Assembly: GCA_035542775.1 (NCBI GenBank)
Contig: DATKKX010000064.1
Location: 1 to 23,264, forward strand
Direction of reading: 5' to 3'
DNA from: DATKKX01 sp035542775
GTDB taxonomy: Bacteria; Planctomycetota; Phycisphaerae; UBA1845; UTPLA1
Length of the DNA stretch: 23,264 nucleotides
Shown: positions 1 to 6,324 of the stretch, in pieces
Numbering within the stretch: the stretch's first letter is position 1
Layout: every line of letters begins with the position of its first letter
Translations under genes and position numbers: made by a program
The notes under the pieces: model-generated
Databases searched by the model: none
Told to the model about the DNA's origin: nothing
What the model saw: only the letters and a program-made list of their open reading frames with translations

Positions 1-666
1 CAGATATTGCGAATTGGCCATGACGCGGGTCTGCATCTTTTCGGAAAAGGGCGGACGCTCGCAGGCCTCGCCCTTGGCATTGAGGGCGAGGCTCCAGTCG
101 AAATCGGGACCTTCCTCCCCCCGCCGGACACCGATCCAGGCCCGGCGGCCCTCGCAGGTTCGCAAGATCGCGCGGAGGACGGGGGTCAGCAAATCGCCCA
201 CGGTGGTCATCTGCTCGAGACGAACGGCGAGAAGGGTCATCTGCTCGAGGTCCTCCCTGCGGAGGGCCATCGGGTCCTCGGACTTCCGCACCACCGTTCC
301 CAAAGGCAGCGTCTGGCCGTGCTTGCGGGTGAGTTCGAGCATCCGCTCGCGCTGAAGCTCCTCGCGGGTCCTCTCCGATTCCATAAACAGGCGGATGGCG
401 AAGGTGCCCAGCTCGATCTCGTCGGCATGGCGGAGCTTGGTGCGGCTCTTCTGGATGGTCCGGTTCAGGCAGGTCGGCTGGGTGGTATCAACCACTTCCA
501 GCCACCACGCCCCGTCCTCGTCCTGCATAAGGCTCGCCTGGTGGGGGCTGATCTTGGGGTCGGGCAGGCACACACCGCATTGCGGGCTGGAGCCGATGGA
601 GATCGTTCCAGGCGTGGCCTTCATGGTAGTCCGGAGTCTTCTATTTTCCAGGATCATCAATTGCAT
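1..666 (-). CDS. FHA-GAF signalling protein, C terminus cut by the window edge
   Basis: Reading the minus strand from an ATG at 666 gives 222 codons with no stop, running off the left edge. Residues 1-98 look like a forkhead-associated (FHA) phosphopeptide-binding domain: an N-terminal beta strand, the turn SIGSSPQCGV, then the S40-x-H42 signature in KISPHQASL, and a late strand FAIRLFM. Residues about 135-222 look like the start of a GAF domain (VGDLLTPVLRAIL, then GRRAWIGVRRGEE). In this family an FHA-GAF front end is usually followed by a sigma-54 activator, phosphatase or cyclase output domain, which lies outside the window. GGGAGG at 675-680 sits 8 nt before this ATG and only 2 nt before an alternative ATG at 672, so I prefer 666. 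Oddity: the FHA Arg that normally follows the first Gly is Ser26. The architecture is fairly sure; the output function is unknown. Confidence 0.75.
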   Translation of the reverse strand, partial: MQLMILENRRLRTTMKATPGTISIGSSPQCGVCLPDPKISPHQASLMQDEDGAWWLEVVDTTQPTCLNRTIQKSRTKLRHADEIELGTFAIRLFMESERTREELQRERMLELTRKHGQTLPLGTVVRKSEDPMALRREDLEQMTLLAVRLEQMTTVGDLLTPVLRAILRTCEGRRAWIGVRRGEEGPDFDWSLALNAKGEACERPPFSEKMQTRVMANSQYL

Positions 667-732
667 CGCCATTGCCTCCCGGCCAACGCGTACCCGGACA
701 TTGACTGGTCCCTGGAAGTGCCTGACGCGCGG

Positions 733-761
733 ATTCTACCCGTGCCCCACGTTAACCGCAA
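733..761 (-). promoter_or_regulatory. Candidate sigma-70 promoter for the FHA-GAF gene
   Basis: On the minus strand TTGCGG (756-761) is followed by a 17-nt spacer and TAGAAT (733-738, five of six consensus bases). Transcription would begin near 726, giving a leader of about 60 nt before the FHA-GAF start. This suggests the gene need not be cotranscribed with fliM. It is a sequence match only. Confidence 0.4.
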
Positions 762-834
762 GCGTTGGGATGAATCGTAAGCTGAGGAAGCGACTCGATG
801 CGAGAGCCCGGACTGTGAGCTTCAGGGATCTTGT

Positions 835-852
835 TGGTCTACAACGAGACCA
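835..852 (-). terminator. Small hairpin just after fliM
   Basis: TGGTCT (835-840) and AGACCA (847-852) form a perfect 6-bp stem with a 6-nt loop, 12 nt past the fliM stop codon. There is no uridine run, so intrinsic termination is doubtful. It may only be an mRNA 3'-end structure. Confidence 0.25.
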
Positions 853-863
853 CGAAGTGTAAC

Positions 864-1874
864 CTACAGTGGATCATGCGGCTCGCATTGGCGCGTGATC
901 TGGATGGCCTTGCATCCGCGCAACTGCCCAAGGTGCCCGGCGAACTTGTTCCTCCCGCGCACACGAAGGACGAAGTCTCTCTCGATGAGCTTATCGAGCC
1001 GGATGATGTCGCCGGGGGCCAGCGAAAGGAGCTCGCCGACGGTCAGGTTGGTCTCGCCGAGGTAGGCTCGAACGTCGACCGTCGCCCGGCGGAGGTTCTC
1101 CGTGACGTGCCGCACCTGGTCCTTGGTGGTGGTTCCACGGGAGTAGGCCAGCCAGCTCTGAGTAGCGAGCTTGCTGATGACGGGTTCGATCACGTTAAAC
1201 GGGATGCAGATGCTCATGGTGCCGGCACGGGCGCCGATCTTGATCTCGAAACCGAGCACGACCACGACCTCATTCGGCGCCACGATCTGCACCAGGTGGG
1301 GGTTGCTCTCCGTACCCGCGATCTCGAACTTGACCTTCACCAGCTCGGACCAGGCCTCACCCAGATACATCAAGGCCCGGGTGAGAATCCGGTTGACCAG
1401 GCGCATCTCGATCGAAGTCAACGGCCGCTGAGGGATGAAGATCTCGGCGTTGGTCCCACCCAGAAGTCGATCGACGATCGGGTAAACAATGAGGGGGCTG
1501 AGCTCGAGACAGAGCTGCCCGTGCAGCGGACTGGCGGAAAGAAGATTGAAACAGGTCGGACTGGGCAGCGAATGGATGAACTCGCTGTAGGTCAGTTGCT
1601 CGATGGTGGCCACGCGGGTCTCGACGATGGTGCGGAGGAACGCTGAGAGGGCAGCACCGAAATTTCTGGCGAAACCTTCGTGGATGGTCTGAAGGGCCCG
1701 CATCTGGTCTTTGCTGACACGCTCGGGGCGCTTGAAGTCATAGACGCTCACGTCGCGCTGAGCGACGGAAGGTCCGGGGGCACCTGCCGCGCCAGCCTCG
1801 GCGCTGTCCACGTCGCCCGAGGATACGGCGTTCAGCAGGGCATCGACTTCGCTTTGGTCGAGAATATCGGCCAT
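864..1874 (-). CDS. fliM: Flagellar motor switch protein FliM
   Basis: A 336-residue protein of normal FliM length. It opens with LDQSEVDALL (residues 5-14), the conserved N-terminal segment to which phosphorylated CheY binds. An Ala/Gly-rich linker follows, then YDFKRPERVSKDQMRAL and HEGFARNFGAALSAFLRT, typical of the FliM middle domain that contacts FliG. The C-terminal 80 or so residues (GETNLTVGELLSLAPGD and RVRGRNKFAGHLG) form the SpoA/FliN-like domain of the C ring. FliM sits at the cytoplasmic base of the flagellum and controls rotation direction. No other flagellar gene is visible in the window. The Shine-Dalgarno is weak (GAG about 6 nt before ATG). The identification is secure. Confidence 0.97.
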   Translation of the reverse strand: MADILDQSEVDALLNAVSSGDVDSAEAGAAGAPGPSVAQRDVSVYDFKRPERVSKDQMRALQTIHEGFARNFGAALSAFLRTIVETRVATIEQLTYSEFIHSLPSPTCFNLLSASPLHGQLCLELSPLIVYPIVDRLLGGTNAEIFIPQRPLTSIEMRLVNRILTRALMYLGEAWSELVKVKFEIAGTESNPHLVQIVAPNEVVVVLGFEIKIGARAGTMSICIPFNVIEPVISKLATQSWLAYSRGTTTKDQVRHVTENLRRATVDVRAYLGETNLTVGELLSLAPGDIIRLDKLIERDFVLRVRGRNKFAGHLGQLRGCKAIQITRQCEPHDPL

Positions 1875-2133
1875 GTGATCTCGTTAAACAAGGCGCACCG
1901 TCAGCGCAGGATTTGCGCAGGCCAGCGCAGAAACCTGCCTTCTTATCGGACAACCTTGCACGTCGGCTTGATGGCCCGAATTTGTCGTCGGACCCGTGCC
2001 CGGCGTTGCCACCGCTCACGCAGACAGAGTCGGGCGCTGGAAATAATCGCCGGCGGGTCCGGCAATACTCAGACAGGCGGAAGCGACGCAGGCGAGCCGG
2101 CGCAATAGCCCTGGGACAGCAAGGAGCACGGCG
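1875..2133. other. Divergent intergenic region between fliM and the next plus-strand gene
   Basis: No credible gene is seen here; the region must hold the divergent promoters. On the minus strand TCCGATAA (1943-1950) resembles the -10 half of flagellar sigma-28 promoters (consensus GCCGATAA), but the upstream half is poor. No good sigma-70 pair was found for the plus-strand gene. Confidence 0.4.
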
Positions 2134-2784
2134 ATGTACCAAGATGGCGGGACCACGGTTGTCCAGAAGCGCATGTCTTTCCTCTCCGCGTTGGTGTGCA
2201 GTACCGCGCTGGTGGTGATCACGATCATCCTAAGCCTCACGGGAATAACTATTTACGGAATGCGGCTGCTCGACCGGAAGACGGACAACCTCACCGGACT
2301 GATCCAGGAGAGCGTTAAAGCGCTGCCCGCTGTCCGCGAGGCCTTGCCGCCGGCTCTTGCGGATGCGTTCGATGATCAGCGCCAGCCGGAGTATCTCCAG
2401 AACCTGGCCATATCCGTCAAGATGGCGGACGATCAGCGCGGCCAGCGCGTGGGGCGGCATCGCGTCGTGGTACAGGTCCAAAACAACGGTGACGAGACGG
2501 TGACGCTTCTGAGCATGCGTCTGCTCGAGCTCGACGCGGATGGTGATCCGGTGATGGAATGGAGCACATGGGCGGCGACGCCGTTGCAGCTTGACGGTGA
2601 ATGGCGCGGCCCGTTGCTGCCGCACGAGACCCGCCGCTTCGCCATGTGGTGCCATTCTCACGACCAGGTCGTGAAAGTCGTCCATGAAGTGAGCGACGTA
2701 CGGATCTGGTTCAAGGATGGCCCGAAAATGCAGGCGGATCCCTCAAAACAACCGCAAAAACCGCTTCCCAATGCCAGTACTTGA
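2134..2784 (+). CDS. Membrane-anchored protein of unknown function
   Basis: A 216-residue protein with a short N-terminal cytoplasmic stretch and one strong membrane span at about residues 17-42 (SFLSALVCSTALVVITIILS). Residues 45-75 could form a short helix. From about residue 90 the protein turns into a beta-rich domain (HRVVVQVQNNGDETVTLLSM) ending in DVRIWFKDG, then a Lys/Pro-rich tail. The layout suggests a single-pass protein with its soluble domain outside the cytoplasmic membrane. AAGGAG at 2121-2126 lies 7 nt before the ATG and fixes the start. The gene is followed by a strong terminator-like hairpin, so it is probably monocistronic. I do not recognise the family. Confidence 0.8.
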   Translation: MYQDGGTTVVQKRMSFLSALVCSTALVVITIILSLTGITIYGMRLLDRKTDNLTGLIQESVKALPAVREALPPALADAFDDQRQPEYLQNLAISVKMADDQRGQRVGRHRVVVQVQNNGDETVTLLSMRLLELDADGDPVMEWSTWAATPLQLDGEWRGPLLPHETRRFAMWCHSHDQVVKVVHEVSDVRIWFKDGPKMQADPSKQPQKPLPNAST

Positions 2785-2825
2785 CGGCCGTCAGTCACCG
2801 CTCGTAATCTGGCTGCGTCAACAGG

Positions 2826-2871
2826 CGGGCTCTTGACCCGTGAGTCGGGTCATTCGAGCCCGTTTGACTTT
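2826..2871 (+). terminator. Nested hairpin terminator after the 2134-2784 gene
   Basis: CGGGCTC (2826-2832) pairs perfectly with GAGCCCG (2856-2862). Inside it GACCCG (2835-2840) pairs with CGGGTC (2846-2851) around a 5-nt loop. The stem is followed directly by TTTGACTTT. This is the best rho-independent terminator in the window. It lies 41 nt after the preceding stop codon and engulfs a GTG at 2840 that would otherwise extend the next gene. Confidence 0.65.
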
Positions 2872-2905
2872 CGGTGCAACGGGCAGGACGTTCGATGGGA
2901 GCGGC

Positions 2906-3517
2906 GTGATTGTGCAACCCTCGGAGCGACAGGGGATTACACGCATTGAGGTGCTTTTCGCACTGTTGGTTCTCGGCGGGGTCGCGTATCTGCTCATTCC
3001 GGCTCTGGGGACATCCCGGACGGAGGCGAGGCGGGCAGCCTGCCTGGCGAACCTCTCGCAGATAGGCGGTGCCTTGGAGTCTTACTTGCGAGATCATGAA
3101 AACACGTGGCCCTATGTCGCCAAGCTGAGAACGCTTGAAGTGCACACTCCGCCCTGGGCGGTCTTGCCAACGGTGCTTTCTCCGTACACGAGCAACAAGC
3201 CCGATGTCTATCACTGCCCCGCGGACCGCCGAACGCTCGCGGCGGACAGCCCGCTGATCAAGCAGTTTCCGACCAGCACCACCTGGTTCGAAACCGAAGG
3301 CAGCAGCTACGAATGGATGTTCGGGGAGGCCTACGGCGGCAAGAAGGTCGGGCAAGAGGAGCGATCGAAGGCCGGCGTGCTAGGCGGTCTCGAACGGGCG
3401 GACCAGCCGTTACTGGCGGACTTTGATGTGTTCCACGCGGACGGCCAAGGCGGGGCCTTCAACACGCTGTATGCCGATCTGCGGGCCCGGAGCGCCAGAA
3501 CGAAAGGCCAGCGCTAA
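2906..3517 (+). CDS. Prepilin-like protein with type IV pilin/pseudopilin leader
   Basis: From a GTG at 2906 the product has 203 residues. It begins with a 10-residue leader ending in Gly, then ITRIEVLFAL with Glu at mature position 5, and a hydrophobic segment VLGGVAYLLIPAL. This is the classic site for prepilin peptidase and N-methylation. The segment RRAACLANLSQIGGALESYL and a late FHADGQGG stretch fit the large family of planctomycete prepilin-like proteins, often linked with DUF1559. The role is unknown; these may be cell-surface or secretion-system pseudopilins. The GTG at 2840 is in frame but lies inside the terminator hairpin and would add 22 residues before the leader, so I reject it. 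GGGAG at 2897-2901 sits 4 nt before 2906 and 10 nt before a third GTG at 2912. Confidence 0.8.
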   Translation: MIVQPSERQGITRIEVLFALLVLGGVAYLLIPALGTSRTEARRAACLANLSQIGGALESYLRDHENTWPYVAKLRTLEVHTPPWAVLPTVLSPYTSNKPDVYHCPADRRTLAADSPLIKQFPTSTTWFETEGSSYEWMFGEAYGGKKVGQEERSKAGVLGGLERADQPLLADFDVFHADGQGGAFNTLYADLRARSARTKGQR

Positions 3518-3554
3518 CAGCAATCGCCTCTGCTTATGCAGGAGATGACCGGAT

Positions 3555-4235
3555 ATGACAGCAGATGAGGTCAGAGCCAGAGTGCACAGACACCGCCCTG
3601 CGGCCATAGCCGGCGGGCTCATTGGACTGGCAGTGTTGATCGCGTACGTGGTGTACGAATTCGCCATGACGCCGAAGCCGCCGGATCTTCAGAAATCTCC
3701 GCCCGCCGAAATTGTCGCCTACATTGCCAATCCTCGAGGCCTAGACAAGCAACCACAAGTGGAGCAACAGCGGTTCCTTGAACGTTGGCGGGACCTGCTT
3801 CTGCAGGACACCAAGAAGAAAGACGAGCTCACAGCCTGCTTCGAAACCTTGGACGATGAGCTTCGCCAAGCCTTCTCCGCGGAGATCTTCAAGCACTTCA
3901 AACGCAACTTCCTCGATGATGCCAAGGCCTACACCAAGCTCGCCCAGGAGGAGCGATACGCATTCCTTCAGGACCGGGCGACCGAGTACCGCAATCGAGC
4001 CATGTTTCTCAAGGACGTGGCGAAGGGCTTTGGGAAGCAGTTCAAAGGAACCGAGGACGATCTGCGGGCCTGGATCATGGAGCACACGACCGCGGAAGAA
4101 CGCGCTATCGGTGAGCCGTATGTGGAAGCATTGAAGAAAATCGAGGAGCAGGCCCACAAGGAAAGGCATCGCAGCGTCTCCGCGCCCGCCGCCGCCGATG
4201 CTTCGTCCACTTCCGCGAAAGCCGCGTCGAACTAG
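3555..4235 (+). CDS. Membrane-anchored protein of unknown function, helical
   Basis: A 226-residue protein. A basic N terminus (residues 1-14) precedes one membrane span at about 16-38 (IAGGLIGLAVLIAYVVYEFA). The rest is soluble, charged and almost entirely helical (RFLERWRDLLLQD, FKRNFLDDAKAYTKLAQEER), ending in an Ala/Ser-rich tail. The segment EIVAYIANPRGLDKQPQ is a short conserved-looking motif right after the membrane. AGGAG at 3540-3544 is 10 nt before the ATG. The gene starts only 37 nt after the prepilin-like gene, so the two are probably cotranscribed, and the product may be an accessory of that protein. No known family is recognised. Confidence 0.75.
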   Translation: MTADEVRARVHRHRPAAIAGGLIGLAVLIAYVVYEFAMTPKPPDLQKSPPAEIVAYIANPRGLDKQPQVEQQRFLERWRDLLLQDTKKKDELTACFETLDDELRQAFSAEIFKHFKRNFLDDAKAYTKLAQEERYAFLQDRATEYRNRAMFLKDVAKGFGKQFKGTEDDLRAWIMEHTTAEERAIGEPYVEALKKIEEQAHKERHRSVSAPAAADASSTSAKAASN

Positions 4236-4313
4236 GTCTGGCTTGGCGGGCTTCCGTTCGCCGTGTCCCCGCATACCCTCGAAGAGTTCCACCCGCCGGA
4301 CTACAATTCGACC

Positions 4314-4565
4314 ATGATGCAGTACGTCGTTGTGGCCGTTATCGTGGCGGGGGCGGCTGTTTATGCAGTGCGGAGAATGGTGCGCGCGGCGGCGGCGCGG
4401 AAGAGTTGCTTAAATGACGCACGGTGTCTGCCAGGAGGAGCATCGGGAGACAGGTCCGCGCATTCAAGCCTGCGACATCAGCTTGTCCAGTTGACGGTTG
4501 AGAAGCAACCGCAGAACCAGGGGCGTCAGCACCAAGGGCTGACAGCCACCGAAACAGAGCCGTAA
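4314..4565 (+). CDS. Doubtful small single-span membrane protein
   Basis: The ORF begins MMQYVVVAVIVAGAAVYAVR, a convincing single membrane helix followed by a basic patch and two cysteines (Cys35 and Cys41 in KSC and ARC). This resembles the very short FeoB-associated Cys-rich membrane proteins, but the remaining 40 or so residues are Gln/Thr-rich and look untranslated. No Shine-Dalgarno is present. TACAAT at 4302-4307 lies 6 nt before the ATG, so a transcript could begin at the start codon, although the -35 region is poor. A GTG at 4263 would extend the frame. It may be a real short gene with a degraded end, or chance. Confidence 0.3.
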   Translation: MMQYVVVAVIVAGAAVYAVRRMVRAAAARKSCLNDARCLPGGASGDRSAHSSLRHQLVQLTVEKQPQNQGRQHQGLTATETEP

Positions 4566-4578
4566 ACCTGGCGAATTC

Positions 4579-5298
4579 ATGAACCCGGAATGCTACATCA
4601 AGGGCAAGACGGCAATCGTGACGGGGGCGGGGCGAGGCATCGGGCGGGCGATCGCTCGACGGCTGGCCGTGGCCGGCGCCAACGTCGTCCTGGCTTCCCG
4701 CACACAGGCCCAGTTGGACGAGACCTGCCGGATGATCGAGCGGGCCGGCGGAAAGGTAATGGCCGTTTCGGCTGACGTCTCCAAGCCTGAGGACGTTGAG
4801 CGCATGGTCGACGAAGCGAATTCGGTCTTCGGCGGCATCAACGTTCTGGTCAACAACGCCGGGCTGGCTTCGCTGGCCACGATCGACCAGATGGAACCCG
4901 AGGTGTTCGACCAGATCATCGCCATGAACATCCGGACCGTGTTTCTCTGCACCCGTGCGGTGTGGCCGATCATGGCTGAACAGGGCGGCGGTATCATCGT
5001 CAACATTTCCTCGATGTCGGCCTACGATCCGTATCCCGGCTTTGCGGCCTACGGCGCCGCCAAGGCCTTTGTCGTAACATACACACGAGCGTTGGCTGCG
5101 GAAGGCAAGTCGCACGGCATCCGCGTCTACGGCATCGCCCCCGGCGCCGTCGAGACGGAGATGCTTCGTGGAGCGTTTCCCAGCTTTCCGGCGGAGAAAG
5201 CGCTCCAGCCGGATGATGTGGCGGCTTTCGTGGAACTGCTTCTCGAACCGGCGTGTCGATACGTGAGCGGGCAGACGATGGTAGTCAGGAAGGAGTGA
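4579..5298 (+). CDS. Short-chain dehydrogenase/reductase, FabG-like
   Basis: A 239-residue classical SDR. The dinucleotide-binding motif TGAGRGIG is at residues 15-22, NNAG at 92-95, and the catalytic set is Asn117, Ser145, Tyr158 and Lys162 with the expected 13-residue Ser-Tyr spacing. Ser40-Arg41 after the second beta strand suggests NADP(H) preference. The late PGAVETEML matches the usual PG-x-x-x-T region. The enzyme should oxidise or reduce an alcohol/ketone; the substrate cannot be told. Resemblance to 3-oxoacyl-ACP reductase is general, and the absence of other fatty-acid genes nearby argues against calling it fabG. The start lacks a strong ribosome-binding site. It ends just before a small palindrome (5306-5318). 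Confidence 0.92.
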   Translation: MNPECYIKGKTAIVTGAGRGIGRAIARRLAVAGANVVLASRTQAQLDETCRMIERAGGKVMAVSADVSKPEDVERMVDEANSVFGGINVLVNNAGLASLATIDQMEPEVFDQIIAMNIRTVFLCTRAVWPIMAEQGGGIIVNISSMSAYDPYPGFAAYGAAKAFVVTYTRALAAEGKSHGIRVYGIAPGAVETEMLRGAFPSFPAEKALQPDDVAAFVELLLEPACRYVSGQTMVVRKE

Positions 5299-5305
5299 CG
5301 GCGCG

Positions 5306-5318
5306 TCGGCTCAGCCGA
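5306..5318. terminator. Short palindrome between convergent genes
   Basis: TCGGCT-C-AGCCGA is a perfect 6-bp inverted repeat with a 1-nt centre, 8 nt after the SDR stop codon. It also lies at the downstream end of the minus-strand lipoprotein region. It could act in both directions, but there is no T-run and the loop is too small for a stable hairpin without opening. Confidence 0.2.
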
Positions 5319-5458
5319 GGGAGAGATCGGTGAATCGTGAAAGCCGACCGCCCGTGTCTTCGTTCGTCAGCGTTTCAACCGTCGATGCAGTCACGGGCAG
5401 CTTTCGTTCCGCGGGCGAGCGGATCTCGCAGGCACACTGTTCCTTCAGGCGCGGCGGC

Positions 5459-5710
5459 CTATGAGTACCTGACGCGAAGCTTTTGGCGCCATCGAGAGGG
5501 GTGACGGTCATCCGAATCCTGCGCCGCATCGGCCGGCTTTCCGGAATCGATGGCCGGCCTGACGCGAGAGCCTTCCGTGGGCGTGCCGTGACGCGGGGCA
5601 TGGCTCGTCTCCCACCGCGCGGGCATCTGGGCACAACCCGCCGAGACAAACGCCGTCAAGCAGAGTGCCAGGCCACTCAATAGCGGACGGCAGGTTCTCC
5701 TGATGTTCAT
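5459..5710 (-). CDS. Small lipoprotein, possibly frameshifted
   Basis: From the ATG at 5710 the product has 83 residues. A basic start (MNIRRTC) and hydrophobic core (LLSGLALCLTAFVSA) lead to a Gly-Cys that fits a signal-peptidase II site, with Cys26 lipidated. A purine-rich GGGGAAGAAG lies 5 nt before the ATG. The mature part is short, polar and disordered-looking. The minus-strand -1/+1 neighbour frame stays open past the stop at 5459 and continues to 5311 with protein-like composition, so the original gene may have been longer (see findings). Longer upstream starts exist but lose the signal peptide. No family is recognised. Confidence 0.5.
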   Translation of the reverse strand: MNIRRTCRPLLSGLALCLTAFVSAGCAQMPARWETSHAPRHGTPTEGSRVRPAIDSGKPADAAQDSDDRHPSRWRQKLRVRYS

Positions 5711-6324
5711 GATGCTTCTTCCCCCCAACAGACGGTGCCACAACGATGCTTCCCACCTCCCGACGACCTCGTCACAATCCGCGAGGCCGGCCATTCACAA
5801 TGGTCGGCGGTCTGGCGGCGACGCGTAATCGCGCCATCCCCCCTTTTCAGCACTGATCCATCGTATTGGCGAAGAACGCCAGGATGCGACCAGCGCAGAT
5901 CGGCCCGGAACCTTGCCGCCAGACCGCCGGCCTTGGGCATCATCGGACCGCATTGCCAGCCACGTGAACAAGGCTTTGGCGGCGACGGCACAGTTTCAGA
6001 CGCAGCCTGTTCTTCCGGTAAGGGGGGCCAGATTTTCGGTCGGGTCGCGTGGGCAGCATTGAAAAGAGCGATCGTGTTCGGACGGTGACAGAACACTGGC
6101 GATACGGCGCGAGCCTGCTTGACCCGAGCCAGACATGCTGGAATCAAGGCTGCGCGGCAGCTCAGACGATATGTCCGATAATCGGCCAGGACCGTGCGGG
6201 TCATGGTCTGCGCGAATCGCGCGCCCATCCGCCCGGTCGTGTGCTTTCGACGCAGTGAGGAGGCGCCGTCTGATCCCCACCAGCTGCGCCTTCGGGAGTG
6301 GCGCCGGTCTGAAAGGAAATCCAG
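5711..6324. other. 614-bp gene-poor divergent region
   Basis: No reading frame here looks coding: candidate frames on both strands are Arg/Pro/Ser-rich with no domain, signal peptide or ribosome-binding site. The stretch contains the structured inverted repeat at 5805-5929 and must carry the promoter of the 6325 gene, which I could not pinpoint. The translation signal of that gene (AAAGGA, 7 to 8 nt before ATG) is clear. Confidence 0.5.
5805..5929. ncRNA. Candidate structured RNA or mobile-repeat remnant
   Basis: A perfect 15-bp inverted repeat (5805-5819 CGGCGGTCTGGCGGC against 5915-5929) encloses 95 nt. The interior holds two further small hairpins: CGCG-TAAT-CGCG (5822-5833) and TGGCG-AAGAA-CGCCA. 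Together they could fold like a three-way junction. It lies in a gene-free region. No known RNA family is recognised, and neither strand is favoured. Confidence 0.25.

Noticed and set aside
7..780. Long plus-strand reading frame over the FHA-GAF gene
   Set aside because: Its product is Gly/Leu/His-rich without a domain; the minus strand carries a recognisable FHA-GAF protein.
831..1646. 271-codon plus-strand frame antisense to fliM
   Set aside because: It is a mirror frame of a certain fliM gene in GC-rich DNA, with no ribosome-binding site or domain.
6173..6181. Second GTCCGATAA match on the plus strand, as a sigma-28 promoter
   Set aside because: No upstream half is present and the downstream gene is not flagellar; likely chance.
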